Positions 54,741 to 63,793 of a stretch of 64,000 nucleotides of DNA are shown piece by piece (within the stretch, counting starts at the first letter, position 1; each line of letters starts with the position of its first letter). Location: positions 744,001 through 808,000 of the forward strand of contig NZ_LNUA01000032.1 in assembly GCF_009764355.1 (NCBI RefSeq), written 5' to 3'. The DNA comes from Companilactobacillus bobalius (lineage in GTDB: Bacteria; Bacillota; Bacilli; Lactobacillales; Lactobacillaceae). The notes beneath the pieces are model-generated. The model was not told the origin of the DNA, ran no database searches, and worked only from the letters and a program-made list of their open reading frames with translations. Both the position numbers and the translations under genes were made by a program.

Positions 54741-55655
54741 ATGCATTTAAGTACTATTGAGAAGAGAAATTATCTAATTGGATTTTCATTCATTATTATC
54801 ATGGTAGCCAGTGCTACTTTACTTAACGATATGGAGATCATTTTACCCGAAATTGGAGCATTAACAGCTGGAACATGGATTTATCAAAATGGTGGCTGGA
54901 TCAATCAACCATTGAAGATTTTCTTAGCTCCGTCAGGAACGGCCATTATTGGTTTTCTAATCAACCAGTTAGCTATCGGTTATGCACAAAAAGTCCTTCT
55001 GGGTCTTCTCTTGATGCTAATTTTGTTACGAGTTCTTCACTCAAATTTGGCTCCATCATTTGCCACTGGACTATTGCCGATCATCATTAACGCTACCCAT
55101 TGGTCCTTTATCGTTGCTATCCTACTATTTACACTAGTTTTGACAACCGGCGTCTTCATTCAGGGTAGTTATAAGGAAACAACTCCTAGCTCCATTATCA
55201 AAAAACATCACATGCTGATTTTTGCCATCATGGCCCTTATCTGGGTTGGTGCTGTTTGGTTCTTTGGCTTTTCACAAATGGCTGCCATTCCACCGGTTAT
55301 GGTCGTTTTCTTCGAAGTCCTACAAAAACCACAATACAGTTGGAAAATGGCCATTAAACATTTCATTGCTTTAGTCGGTGCAGCCAGTATTGGTGTTTTA
55401 GTTCACACCTTCATCAGTTCTTGGTTGATCTCGGCCATCATTGCTTTACCACTAGTTTTCGTATTACTACAACTTTTAAAAATCAAATTGCCAGCTGCCT
55501 TTGCTTTTCCACTATTGGCCTTAGTTTTACCTACTAGTATGTTTCACATGTTGCCACTGACAGCTGTTCTAGCAACTACCTTTTTCTTAGGTTCGATCGT
55601 TATTCTCAAAAAATATATTGCTCCTCTAAAAGTCGAAAATGACTCTCAAATTTAA
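54741..55655 (+). CDS. multi-pass membrane protein (HPP-like, uncertain)
   Basis: 304 residues from MHLSTIEKRNYLIGFSFIII (GGAAGGAC upstream). About eight to ten helices, with conserved-looking loops EIGALTAGTWIYQNGGW and FLAPSGTAIIGFLINQL. The latter recalls HPP family proteins, but I cannot confirm it. Single transcription unit with its own terminator. Confidence 0.55.
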   Translation: MHLSTIEKRNYLIGFSFIIIMVASATLLNDMEIILPEIGALTAGTWIYQNGGWINQPLKIFLAPSGTAIIGFLINQLAIGYAQKVLLGLLLMLILLRVLHSNLAPSFATGLLPIIINATHWSFIVAILLFTLVLTTGVFIQGSYKETTPSSIIKKHHMLIFAIMALIWVGAVWFFGFSQMAAIPPVMVVFFEVLQKPQYSWKMAIKHFIALVGAASIGVLVHTFISSWLISAIIALPLVFVLLQLLKIKLPAAFAFPLLALVLPTSMFHMLPLTAVLATTFFLGSIVILKKYIAPLKVENDSQI

Positions 55656-55672
55656 TTGAGAGTCATTTTTTT
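55637..55672. terminator. bidirectional terminator
   Basis: AATGACTCTCAA/TTGAGAGTCATT stem followed by T8; between converging genes. Confidence 0.8.
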
Positions 55673-56702
55673 ATTTGACGATGCCAAGATCAATCATAGA
55701 TTGTGCTGTTGCAATGATAGCTGTTTTAGCAGAACGAGGGTTCCAACCTAACAACTCCTTAGCCTTCTTATTGCTAGTACCAGCGTACTTACCAACAATG
55801 GAAGCAATCATCTTAAGTTGGGGATTAGTTAAAGCAGCAGCTTTTACAACTGCATTCGGTATAGTTCTAGTTGGAATTTTACTTGCATAATCAGGAAAAG
55901 CTTCACGTAAAATGTCGGCTACACCCATCATTGATAGAGTTTCACCTGTTGTAGCCAAGAATCTTTCGCCATCAGCCTTAGGTGAAGTCATTGCCAAAAT
56001 ATGTAAGCTAGCGACATCACGAACATCGACGTAACCTGAATCAACTTTAGGCAAGGCTTTGATTTTTCCTTCTAACATTTCTTGAATTTGAACATTAGAG
56101 TGGGAATATTTAGCTGACAAAACTGGTCCCATAACGCCAACCGGATTAACCGCAGCTAGTTGCAAACCGTCGCCTTCCTTTTTGATGAAGTCCCAAGCGG
56201 CCATTTCTGACATAGTCTTTGATTTTTGATATGGATGTATATTTTTAGCGGAAAGATCTGACCAATCCTTTTCAGTATATGGTGTTGTACGATTCTTGTG
56301 ACCTGCAAAAACGGCACCATAAGCTGATGTCAAAACAACTCGTTTAACTCCAGCATCTTTAGAGGCTTTAAGGACACGCAAAACTCCATCTACAGCTGGA
56401 CGAATCATCTCATCCTCATTTTTAAAGTTCAATTTAGGAGTTGGTGAAGCCACATGAATAACATAAGTTGCTCCTTGCATCGTTTCTTCCCAATTCTTAT
56501 CGGAAGTCAAATCTGCTTGTGAGAAGGATAAATCAGAAAAATCTTTCACTCCACCCGTATATAGCATTTCTTTAATAACATCTTCTTTTTTGGCTGATCG
56601 AACCGTTGTTCTAACCGCATACCCTTGTTGCAGTAATTGCAAAATAATGTGTACTGCAATAAAACCACTACCACCTGTAACGACTACTAATTGTTTTTTC
56701 AT
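55671..56702 (-). CDS. NAD(P)-dependent aldehyde reductase / epimerase family (extended SDR)
   Basis: 343 residues from MKKQLVVVTGGSGFIAVHII. Dinucleotide motif TGGSGFIA near residue 9, VIHVASPTP near 82, the serine/tyrosine/lysine set in LTSAYGAV and HPYQKSKTMSE (YxxxK near 163). Similar to dihydroflavonol-4-reductase-like enzymes of lactobacilli that reduce aldehydes or ketones. Divergent from the TetR gene. Confidence 0.85.
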   Translation of the reverse strand: MKKQLVVVTGGSGFIAVHIILQLLQQGYAVRTTVRSAKKEDVIKEMLYTGGVKDFSDLSFSQADLTSDKNWEETMQGATYVIHVASPTPKLNFKNEDEMIRPAVDGVLRVLKASKDAGVKRVVLTSAYGAVFAGHKNRTTPYTEKDWSDLSAKNIHPYQKSKTMSEMAAWDFIKKEGDGLQLAAVNPVGVMGPVLSAKYSHSNVQIQEMLEGKIKALPKVDSGYVDVRDVASLHILAMTSPKADGERFLATTGETLSMMGVADILREAFPDYASKIPTRTIPNAVVKAAALTNPQLKMIASIVGKYAGTSNKKAKELLGWNPRSAKTAIIATAQSMIDLGIVK

Positions 56703-56826
56703 AATTGATATCTCCATTTTACTTTAACTGACGTTTCACTTGTAACGCTTATGAATGTATCCTACTATGTAAGAAACAGCTTCTCAAGCAAATCAGAAGC
56801 ATCTGTGACAGAATGGAGAAAATGTA

Positions 56827-57396
56827 ATGGCAGCGACCGAACATTCACAAAAAATTAAACAAGATTCCCAAGAATATCTCATCACCGCATTATTACAGCT
56901 ATTGGAAACAAAGGATTTCAATGATATCACGGTTACCCAAGTCGTCAAACGAGCTGGTGTTAGTCGTATGGCCTTCTACCGAAATTTTGATACTTTAGAG
57001 GATGTCCTAATTGCCTATATTCAACCAAAAATAAGTGCTGGCTTTGATAATATCATTAACAGAATTCCACAAGATCAAAAAATAAATGCCTTAGGCTCCT
57101 TATTTGAAGAAATATCCTGTACCTTAAAAATGGCAGTCGACAAGCATTATGAACTGATCATCCAAAATATTTTTAACGAGAACATGGCAAAATTTTATGA
57201 TCAAACAATGGATTGGAGTCAATTCACAACCATGCAACGTAAGTACTGGATCAAATTCATGGGTGCCGGTGTCTATGCCATTTGGCGTGAATGGCTAATT
57301 AGTGGCCAAGTTGAAACCATCAACGATATCCATGTCCTTTTGGCTGATTTTCAAATTTCGACTTTAAAAGCTCTGAAAAATGAAACGACAAAATAA
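56827..57396 (+). CDS. TetR/AcrR family regulator
   Basis: 189 residues. HTH near residues 30-50 (ITVTQVVKRAGVSRMAFYRN), then the TetR_C-type helical part. Divergent from the reductase gene with 124 bases between them, so it likely controls that gene and itself. Confidence 0.85.
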   Translation: MAATEHSQKIKQDSQEYLITALLQLLETKDFNDITVTQVVKRAGVSRMAFYRNFDTLEDVLIAYIQPKISAGFDNIINRIPQDQKINALGSLFEEISCTLKMAVDKHYELIIQNIFNENMAKFYDQTMDWSQFTTMQRKYWIKFMGAGVYAIWREWLISGQVETINDIHVLLADFQISTLKALKNETTK

Positions 57397-57434
57397 AAGA
57401 CACTATCAATTAAATAAAAATTGATAGTGTCTTT
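57395..57434. terminator. terminator after the TetR gene
   Basis: AAAAGACACTATCAATT with its perfect complement, 17-bp stem. Bidirectional. Confidence 0.85.
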
Positions 57435-57439
57435 TATAT

Positions 57440-57580
57440 TTATTCATGTAATTTTGCTTGAATTTTATCGCCGGCCTTATCGATGCCCTTTGCAGTTAAA
57501 ATAGTTCCACCTACAAGAACACCTCCGACCACTAATGTACTAACAGCCATGAACTTAAAAATTGATTTAACAGTATCCAT
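57440..57580 (-). CDS. small membrane protein
   Basis: 46 residues: MDTVKSIFKFMAVSTLVVGG, one glycine-rich helix, then a charged amphipathic end (KAGDKIQAKLHE). It follows the GlsB-like gene by 11 bases and both may be stress-related envelope proteins. Confidence 0.5.
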   Translation of the reverse strand: MDTVKSIFKFMAVSTLVVGGVLVGGTILTAKGIDKAGDKIQAKLHE

Positions 57581-57591
57581 AATTATTTACC

Positions 57592-57837
57592 TCACGACAT
57601 TTTTTTGACAACGAATGATACCACTAAGACTAAAATAATGGCTCCGATTAATGAAGGAATAATTGCCATTCCTGCAAGTTGTGGACCCCAGGCACCTAAG
57701 ATTCCCTCACCTAAGGCTGATCCCACAATACCAGCTAAAATATTGCTGATCCATCCCATTGATTTACCATTATTAGTAATTGCACCCGCAAGTGCACCAA
57801 TAATAGCTCCGACAATAATTACCCATAACCAATGCAT
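57592..57837 (-). CDS. GlsB/YeaQ/YmgE family membrane protein
   Basis: 81 residues with three glycine-rich helices: IIVGAIIGALAGAITN, GWISNILAGIVGSALGEGI, LIGAIILVLVVSFV. Typical size and pattern for this stress-linked family (transglycosylase-associated is a historic name). Confidence 0.85.
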   Translation of the reverse strand: MHWLWVIIVGAIIGALAGAITNNGKSMGWISNILAGIVGSALGEGILGAWGPQLAGMAIIPSLIGAIILVLVVSFVVKKMS

Positions 57838-57912
57838 AATGTTAATCCTCCTTAATAATATTTATATTCTATATATTATTAAATTCCAGTAAACTATGCA
57901 CGGAATATGCTG

Positions 57913-58500
57913 TTAGAATGGATTACCATATTTTTTACAGTATTCGTAAAAACCATTGTCATACAATTCAATCAAAGGCTTCAGTTGTTTATCAGGTAGA
58001 AATTGAATTAATTTTAAAACAGCCTCAGTGAATTCTAAAGCGGCAGTACCGTTAGCAGTTACTAAGTTCCTATCACTAACCACTTGTTGAGGTAGGAACT
58101 GATCAGGATTATTATATTCTGAATAATTTTTCCAAATTGCTTGAGAGTTCCCCGTATGTTGGTAACCTTCCAATAAACCATTGCTAGCCAAATAATCGAC
58201 AGCACCACATATAGCGCCAACCGGTTGACTATTTTTCAATCTGTCAGAAATTAATTTTTTCAATGTTTCATTCTTAACATCCCAAGAGTTACCACCAATC
58301 AGAACTAACAAATCGATCTTTTCAGGTAATTTATCGATTCGATAATCAGTTACCGTCTTAAATCCACCAATAGAAGTCACTTCATCGGAAAATGAGGCGG
58401 TCTTAACCGTCCATTCAGAGTTTTGATTCAGTTGACTAGACAAATAAGGGCCTTCCCAATCTGCATATTCGTTTAATATAAAAAATATTGCTGTTTTCAT
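57913..58500 (-). CDS. DJ-1/PfpI family protein
   Basis: 195 residues. FILNEYADWEGPYL at the start, LLVLIGGNSWD and the nucleophile elbow VGAICGAVDYLA with Cys near 98, then NLVTANGTAALEF. Members are glyoxalases, chaperones or amidotransferase-like; the exact role is unknown. Confidence 0.8.
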   Translation of the reverse strand: MKTAIFFILNEYADWEGPYLSSQLNQNSEWTVKTASFSDEVTSIGGFKTVTDYRIDKLPEKIDLLVLIGGNSWDVKNETLKKLISDRLKNSQPVGAICGAVDYLASNGLLEGYQHTGNSQAIWKNYSEYNNPDQFLPQQVVSDRNLVTANGTAALEFTEAVLKLIQFLPDKQLKPLIELYDNGFYEYCKKYGNPF

Positions 58501-58636
58501 TAATAACTCCTCTGATAATTAAATTTTCATATAGCAGTTATTTAACTGTAATATAATCTCTTGTCCTTAAGCAAGGATTTACAAAAGATTTTAATGTAAT
58601 ACTTTTTGATTAATAACAAGGCACATACTTGATTAA

Positions 58637-59353
58637 CTATAATGTAATATCGGCAATTAATTCACTATTTTCAAATGGAAAACGTGATTCAGACAATTCA
58701 AACGGTTGACCATCATCTAAATAACTTAATTGAATAATAACTAACACAGGATCCACTTTGTCTTTAGCTATTCCAGTTTCAAGATCAGTTTTATCAGCTC
58801 TATCAGCCTTTACTATTCGATGAGATCCTTCAATATTCAATCCCAAATTCTTCAAGTGGTCATAAATAGAATGTTCTAGTACATCCTCATTTATTGGTGC
58901 TATCGTAGTTGGCATAATTGTATGTTCGTAAGCAAAAATTTTTCCATCCATATATCGAATTCTTTGAATATCATATACAGGCGCATCAGATTCAATTAGT
59001 AACTTTTCCATTTCTTCTTCTGTTGGAAGTCTAGCCGAATAACTTAAAATCTTGCTAGTTACTTTATTAGCTTGATGAGTATAAGTGGCACCTAATGGTT
59101 TTTCTAAAGCTGAAACACTTTTATATTTTGTATCTAGATTAAAATCTTTTCTGACAAAAGTTCCAGCACCCCGTTTAGAGTAAATCATTCCTTCAATGAC
59201 TAATAAATTCAAAGCTTTATGCACCGTACTTCTCGTAGTATTGAAATCTTTAGCAATTTGAGATTGATCAGGTAAGATATCCCCCGCCTTATATTGTCCA
59301 TTTTTTATTTTTGATTTAATATTTTCAGCAATCTTTTTATATTTGTACTCCAT
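58637..59353 (-). CDS. GntR family regulator with UTRA domain
   Basis: 238 residues from MEYKYKKIAENIKSKIKNGQ. Winged helix: GDILPDQSQIAKDFNTTRST and RGAGTFVRKD; UTRA ligand domain: IQRIRYMDGKIFAYEHTIMP, DPVLVIIQLSYLDDGQPFEL. Divergent from the PTS gene; such regulators respond to phosphorylated beta-glucosides. Confidence 0.88.
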   Translation of the reverse strand: MEYKYKKIAENIKSKIKNGQYKAGDILPDQSQIAKDFNTTRSTVHKALNLLVIEGMIYSKRGAGTFVRKDFNLDTKYKSVSALEKPLGATYTHQANKVTSKILSYSARLPTEEEMEKLLIESDAPVYDIQRIRYMDGKIFAYEHTIMPTTIAPINEDVLEHSIYDHLKNLGLNIEGSHRIVKADRADKTDLETGIAKDKVDPVLVIIQLSYLDDGQPFELSESRFPFENSELIADITL

Positions 59354-59419
59354 AATTTTTCTCCTATATCTTATAAAAGATTTTATCATCATTTAACATT
59401 GACTTCATTTTTATTTTAA

Positions 59420-59431
59420 AAGACTAGTCTT
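59420..59431. promoter_or_regulatory. candidate GntR operator
   Basis: AAGACTAGTCTT is a perfect 12-bp palindrome in the regulator-PTS intergenic region, near the regulator start. GntR/UTRA operators often have this two-fold form with a short A/T flank. Confidence 0.5.
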
Positions 59432-59473
59432 ATTTATAAAATGATGTGGACATATAATTACAGTGATGATATA

Positions 59474-59489
59474 TTGTAAGCGGATACAA
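59474..59489 (+). promoter_or_regulatory. cre site before the PTS gene
   Basis: TTGTAAGCGGATACAA: the core TGTAAGCGGATACA differs from the CcpA consensus at one position and has inverted ends. About 90 bases before the gene. Confidence 0.7.
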
Positions 59490-59580
59490 GAGAGGTGAAT
59501 TTAAGGGAAGAATTATTAGTAAATAATCTTCAATTTACTAATTTAAATGATTATTAATACATATTCTGGGGGAATATAAA

Positions 59581-60903
59581 ATGAAAAATGGATTTTCTGA
59601 ATTTTTAAACAAGAAAATCATGCCATTTGCTAACAAATTAGCCGCGAATAAGGCTTTAATGGCCATTCGTGATGGTGTTGGATTTGCTATCACCTTAATC
59701 ATTATTGGATCTGTTCCACTTATTATTAATAGTTTACCTTTTGACAATTGGACACAAACTTTACAAGGAATCAAAATTCCATACTTTGATAATTTAAGTA
59801 ATCTTTTAAATATGATGACCAACATGACTTTCGGAATTATGGTAATTCCAACTGTCTTCGGTATTGCATATAGCTTTACTAAAAGCCATATTCACGATGA
59901 ATTAAAGTCGATTGGTTCAGGTTTCGTTGCTTTAGGTTCATATTTAACAATTACACCCGTTATCACAAATAAAGCTGGACAAACAGGTGTCGATTTAACT
60001 TATTTAGGAAGTAAGGGACTTATCGTTGCTATTATTCTTGGCTTGATTTCTGCTAAGATCTTTTCGATGTTCATTGAACATAATATCGAGATTAAAATGC
60101 CTGAAAGTGTTCCACCTGCAATTTCCAAAACTTTCAGTGCTCTATTACCGGGATTCGTAATCATTGCTATGTGGATTTTAGTTGCTATTATTATCGGTAT
60201 GTTTGGATTTAACAACATACATGAAGTTATTCTGAAATTATTAAATAAACCACTATCATTTTTAGGTGGCACTCTAGCTAGTACCCTGATTGCTGTTGGA
60301 CTAAACAGTTTAGTTTGGAGTATTGGTGTTCATGGTACTGTTATTAATTCAGCTATGAATCCTATTTGGTTGATGAACTCCGATGCCAATAGGTTGGCTC
60401 TACAACATGGTAAAGAAGTACCAAATATTGTAACCAACTCATTTATGGATAACTTTACTTATATGGGTGGATCAGGTGCTACTGCCTGTTTAATTCTTGC
60501 TTTATTCATCCTTGTTCTTATGAAAAAGGCAAGTGCCGAAAGTAAGGCCATTACTTCAGTAGGTGCAGCTCCAGCTATCTTTAATATTAATGAACCCGTT
60601 ATGTTTGGATACCCAGTTGTATTCAACATAGCCATTATCATTCCATTTATTCTTGTACCTATGGTTTTTGCGACAACTACTTACCTAAGTATGAAATGGG
60701 GATTGGTAGCTAAGCCAACTGGCACTGTCTTAAATTGGACAATGCCACCCATTATTTCAGGATACTTAGCAACCAATAGTATCAGTGGTGCTGTCATTCA
60801 AATTATTAATTTAGTGATTGGTACTCTAATATATTTACCGTTCGTTGCCTCAATCAACAACAAGCAAGTTTTAACTGAAAAATTAGACGAAGAAAAAGCA
60901 TAG
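59581..60903 (+). CDS. celB: PTS cellobiose-type EIIC
   Basis: 440 residues, all membrane. IRDGVGFAITLIIIGSVPLI at the start, VWSIGVHGTVINSAMNPIWL with the conserved WxxGVHG motif, and FNINEPVMFGYPVVFN, all typical of lactose/cellobiose EIIC. No EIIA or EIIB gene follows; they must be supplied from elsewhere. Confidence 0.92.
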   Translation: MKNGFSEFLNKKIMPFANKLAANKALMAIRDGVGFAITLIIIGSVPLIINSLPFDNWTQTLQGIKIPYFDNLSNLLNMMTNMTFGIMVIPTVFGIAYSFTKSHIHDELKSIGSGFVALGSYLTITPVITNKAGQTGVDLTYLGSKGLIVAIILGLISAKIFSMFIEHNIEIKMPESVPPAISKTFSALLPGFVIIAMWILVAIIIGMFGFNNIHEVILKLLNKPLSFLGGTLASTLIAVGLNSLVWSIGVHGTVINSAMNPIWLMNSDANRLALQHGKEVPNIVTNSFMDNFTYMGGSGATACLILALFILVLMKKASAESKAITSVGAAPAIFNINEPVMFGYPVVFNIAIIIPFILVPMVFATTTYLSMKWGLVAKPTGTVLNWTMPPIISGYLATNSISGAVIQIINLVIGTLIYLPFVASINNKQVLTEKLDEEKA

Positions 60904-60914
60904 GAGAATTATAA

Positions 60915-61829
60915 ATGTCGACAAGATTAATTAGTGCTACTGCAAGTGAAATATCTAAAATGAATAAAGAGGAACTTTTAACTTCAATTAAGGCTAGCGA
61001 AGGACGTGTAGTTTTAAGTGAAAATGTCGTCATGCATGAGCCCGTTGAAGATGGAATAACCATCAGTGAAATGACTAAAGCTTCAGGTGCCGATATGATT
61101 CTTTTAAATACCTTTGATACATTAAATCCCATTATTTTAGGAATGCCTGATCAAGAAAACGTTCAAAACGCTATTCCTAGAGACTCTGTTGTTAAGGAAT
61201 TAAAAGAATATGTTGGAAGACCTTTAGGATTAAACCTTGAACCAGTAGATTTAAAAGCTGAAATGTTAGAAACAAGATTAGAAATCCCCAAGGGTCGACA
61301 AGCAAACGAAGAAACTTTAAAGCGTGCTAAAGAATTAGGCTTCGACTTCGTTTGCCTAACCGCTAATCCAGGAGTTGGAACTTCTAATAAAGCTATTACC
61401 CATGCGATTGAATTAGCAAAAAAGTATTTTGGTGGTGTTATTATCGCTGGTAAAATGCATAAGGCAGGCGGAAATGAGCCTATCTTTACAGAACAAGTTG
61501 TCAAAGATTACATTCAAGCAGGAGCTGACATTCTTCTACTTCCTTCAGTTGGAACCGTTTGGGGTATAAGAAAAGAAGATTTGAAATTGGCTGTTGATTT
61601 AGCTCATGATAATGGAATCTTGGCTATGAGCGCCATTGGAACATCTCAAGAATCTAGCCAACCAGATATTATCAAAACAATGGCACTAGAAAATAAAGAA
61701 ATCGGTTTTGATATTCAACATATTGGCGATGCTCAGAGAAATAGATTTGAAAATATTTCCGAATTGAAGCAAGCTATTTCAGGTTACCGTCACTACATCG
61801 CCGGTATATCTAGAAGTGTTAAGAGATAA
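60915..61829 (+). CDS. DUF7916 / phosphonomutase-like TIM-barrel protein
   Basis: 304 residues: LTSIKASEGRVVLSENVVMH, ASGADMILLNTFDTLNP, GFDFVCLTANPGVGTSNKAI, AGADILLLPSVGTVWGIRKE. It is a TIM-barrel-like protein that often accompanies cellobiose EIIC genes in Firmicutes; older records call it haloacid dehalogenase-like, which the sequence does not support. Eleven bases behind celB. Confidence 0.65.
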   Translation: MSTRLISATASEISKMNKEELLTSIKASEGRVVLSENVVMHEPVEDGITISEMTKASGADMILLNTFDTLNPIILGMPDQENVQNAIPRDSVVKELKEYVGRPLGLNLEPVDLKAEMLETRLEIPKGRQANEETLKRAKELGFDFVCLTANPGVGTSNKAITHAIELAKKYFGGVIIAGKMHKAGGNEPIFTEQVVKDYIQAGADILLLPSVGTVWGIRKEDLKLAVDLAHDNGILAMSAIGTSQESSQPDIIKTMALENKEIGFDIQHIGDAQRNRFENISELKQAISGYRHYIAGISRSVKR

Positions 61830-61850
61830 ATATGTACTTAAATCTAATAT

Positions 61851-61890
61851 AAAAGGAGTAACTCTTAGGTACTTAAGGGTTACTCCTTTT
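61851..61890 (+). terminator. terminator of the celB operon
   Basis: AAAAGGAGTAACTCTT with its complement (one G-U) and T run. Confidence 0.85.
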
Positions 61891-62007
61891 TAAAATTAAA
61901 TTACAATTCCATATTTATTAGTCCCCATGTTATTGCAATGACACGATTCTTTATATAACATATTTAATGATGAAAGCTTCATATTAATAGAAAAGAGTGA
62001 TTTCGTA

Positions 62008-63192
62008 ATGGAAAAAACGTTGATCGTCAACGCCGGCAGTTCATCATTAAAATGGAAATTGTTTGAAATGCCATCCGAAAAAGTTTTGGCAAGTGGTACT
62101 GTAGAAAGAATTAATGCCCCCGCTTCCTTCTTCAAAATGAAATATAATGGTAAGAAGTTCGAAAAAACACAAGATAATTTAACTCAAAATCAAGCTGCTC
62201 AAATGGTCTTTGAAGAGTTACAAAACTTAGACATTATCAAAGATCTATCAGAAATTACAGCCGTAGCACATCGTGTCGTTGCGGGAGGTCAAGTTTTCAA
62301 GCATGCTGTTGAAATTACACCTGACGTGTTGCAACAAATCAAGGATCTTAGCGATTTTGCTCCCCTTCACAATCCTATGGAAGCTAAGGGAATTGAAACA
62401 ATGGCCGAAACTTTGCCTAACGTTAAGCAATATGCCGTTTTCGATAGTCAATTCTTCACTGATCTACCAGAGAAAAATGCTATTTACAGTTTGCCATATG
62501 AGTTAACTAAGAAATATCAGATTCGTCGTTATGGCGAACACGGCATTTCTCACACTTACTTGACCAAAAGTGCCGCTGAATTGCTCGACAAGCCACAATC
62601 AGATGTCAACTTGGTAACCATGCATCTGGGCAGTGGTGCATCACTCGCCGCTGTTAAAAATGGTAAAGCCTTTGATACTTCAATGGGATTCACACCTCTC
62701 AATGGTGTAACAATGGGAACACGTTCCGGGGACATCGATCCAGCCTTAGTGCCCTTTTTGATGAAAGAATTAAAGCTTGATGATCCTAATAAAGTTCTAG
62801 ACATTTTCAACCAAGAATCCGGCCTTTTAGGAATTGCTGAATTCTCTTCCGATATGCGTGATATCAAAGCTAAAGAAGATACTGACAAACAAGCTAAATT
62901 GGCTATTGATATTTTCGTTAACCGTGTCATTAAATATGCTGGTAGTTTCTTAACTGAATTGCATCGTGCTGATGCTCTAGTCTTTGCCGGTGGTATTGCC
63001 GAAAACAATGCCTGGTTAAGAAAACAAATCATCGATGAACTTTCCATTTTTAACGTAAAATTGGATGATAAGTTAAATGAAGCCGCTCAAGAAGGACTTA
63101 TCAGTAGCCCTGATTCTGCTATCAAAGTTTTCTTAATTCCTACTGATGAAGAGTTAATGATGGTACGCCAAGTTGCTGAAATTCACAATTAA
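62008..63192 (+). CDS. ackA: acetate kinase
   Basis: 394 residues. LIVNAGSSSLKWKLFEMP at the start and GEHGISHTYL, LGSGASLAA, DTSMGFTPLNGVTMGTRSGD are the ASKHA motifs; the phosphate-binding arginines are in VAHRVVAGG and GTRSGD. It makes ATP and acetate from acetyl phosphate, the last step of the phosphoketolase and pyruvate routes. RBS AAGAGTGA. Confidence 0.97.
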   Translation: MEKTLIVNAGSSSLKWKLFEMPSEKVLASGTVERINAPASFFKMKYNGKKFEKTQDNLTQNQAAQMVFEELQNLDIIKDLSEITAVAHRVVAGGQVFKHAVEITPDVLQQIKDLSDFAPLHNPMEAKGIETMAETLPNVKQYAVFDSQFFTDLPEKNAIYSLPYELTKKYQIRRYGEHGISHTYLTKSAAELLDKPQSDVNLVTMHLGSGASLAAVKNGKAFDTSMGFTPLNGVTMGTRSGDIDPALVPFLMKELKLDDPNKVLDIFNQESGLLGIAEFSSDMRDIKAKEDTDKQAKLAIDIFVNRVIKYAGSFLTELHRADALVFAGGIAENNAWLRKQIIDELSIFNVKLDDKLNEAAQEGLISSPDSAIKVFLIPTDEELMMVRQVAEIHN

Positions 63193-63202
63193 AATTTACT
63201 AT

Positions 63203-63236
63203 AAAAGACGTTAGTCACACGGACTAACGTCTTTTT
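63203..63236 (+). terminator. terminator after ackA
   Basis: AAAAGACGTTAGTC/GACTAACGTCTTTTT, a 14-bp stem with T5. Confidence 0.85.
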
Positions 63237-63407
63237 GTTTCTCAGCCTTGTGAAACATCGTATTGATTGACAATACATTTTGTCTGGTTTATTTTGTAGT
63301 TATGGTCAATTGGTGCAAATTAATTATATCAACAATGACTTTTTTTTAAGCATACATATTTTACTAACAGTAAGAATAGTTTGTAACACGAAGGGAAGTT
63401 AATTCAA

Positions 63408-63686
63408 TTGAAGAAAATCAGTTCAGAAAAGGTAGAGAGAATCGGAACAGTCGCGAGCGCTATGTCTGTTCTAATGTACGTTTCATATATTCCCCAGATT
63501 ATATCCAACCTATCTGGTAGTAAGGGAAATCCTATACAACCACTCGTTGCTTTTATCAACTGTACTATTTGGACAGCTTATGGATTACTCAAGAAAGAAA
63601 AGGATTGGCCAATTGTTTGGGCTAATATTCCCGGTATTTTTCTCGGAGCAGCAACCTTCATCACTGCAGTATTTAATTTTAGTTAA
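63408..63686 (+). CDS. SemiSWEET-type sugar transporter, PQ-loop family, TTG start
   Basis: 92 residues, three helices. The PQ motif lies in YVSYIPQIISNLSG near residue 28; AFINCTIWTAYGLLKKEKDW and ANIPGIFLGAATF follow. Bacterial SemiSWEETs work as dimers to pass sugars. The TTG at 63408 is used because GAAGGGAAG precedes it and the conserved N-terminus starts there. Confidence 0.85.
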   Translation: MKKISSEKVERIGTVASAMSVLMYVSYIPQIISNLSGSKGNPIQPLVAFINCTIWTAYGLLKKEKDWPIVWANIPGIFLGAATFITAVFNFS

Positions 63687-63744
63687 ATCTAAAATTTATG
63701 ACATACAATAACAATTCAAATAATCAAGTAAAAATTCACAAAAT

Positions 63745-63782
63745 AAAAGCCAGAGCAGAAAATTCTGTTCTGGCTTTTATTA
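63745..63782. terminator. bidirectional terminator
   Basis: AAAAGCCAGAGCAGAA/TTCTGTTCTGGCTTTT, a 16-bp stem (one G-U) between converging genes. Confidence 0.85.
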
Positions 63783-63793
63783 CTTATCAATAC

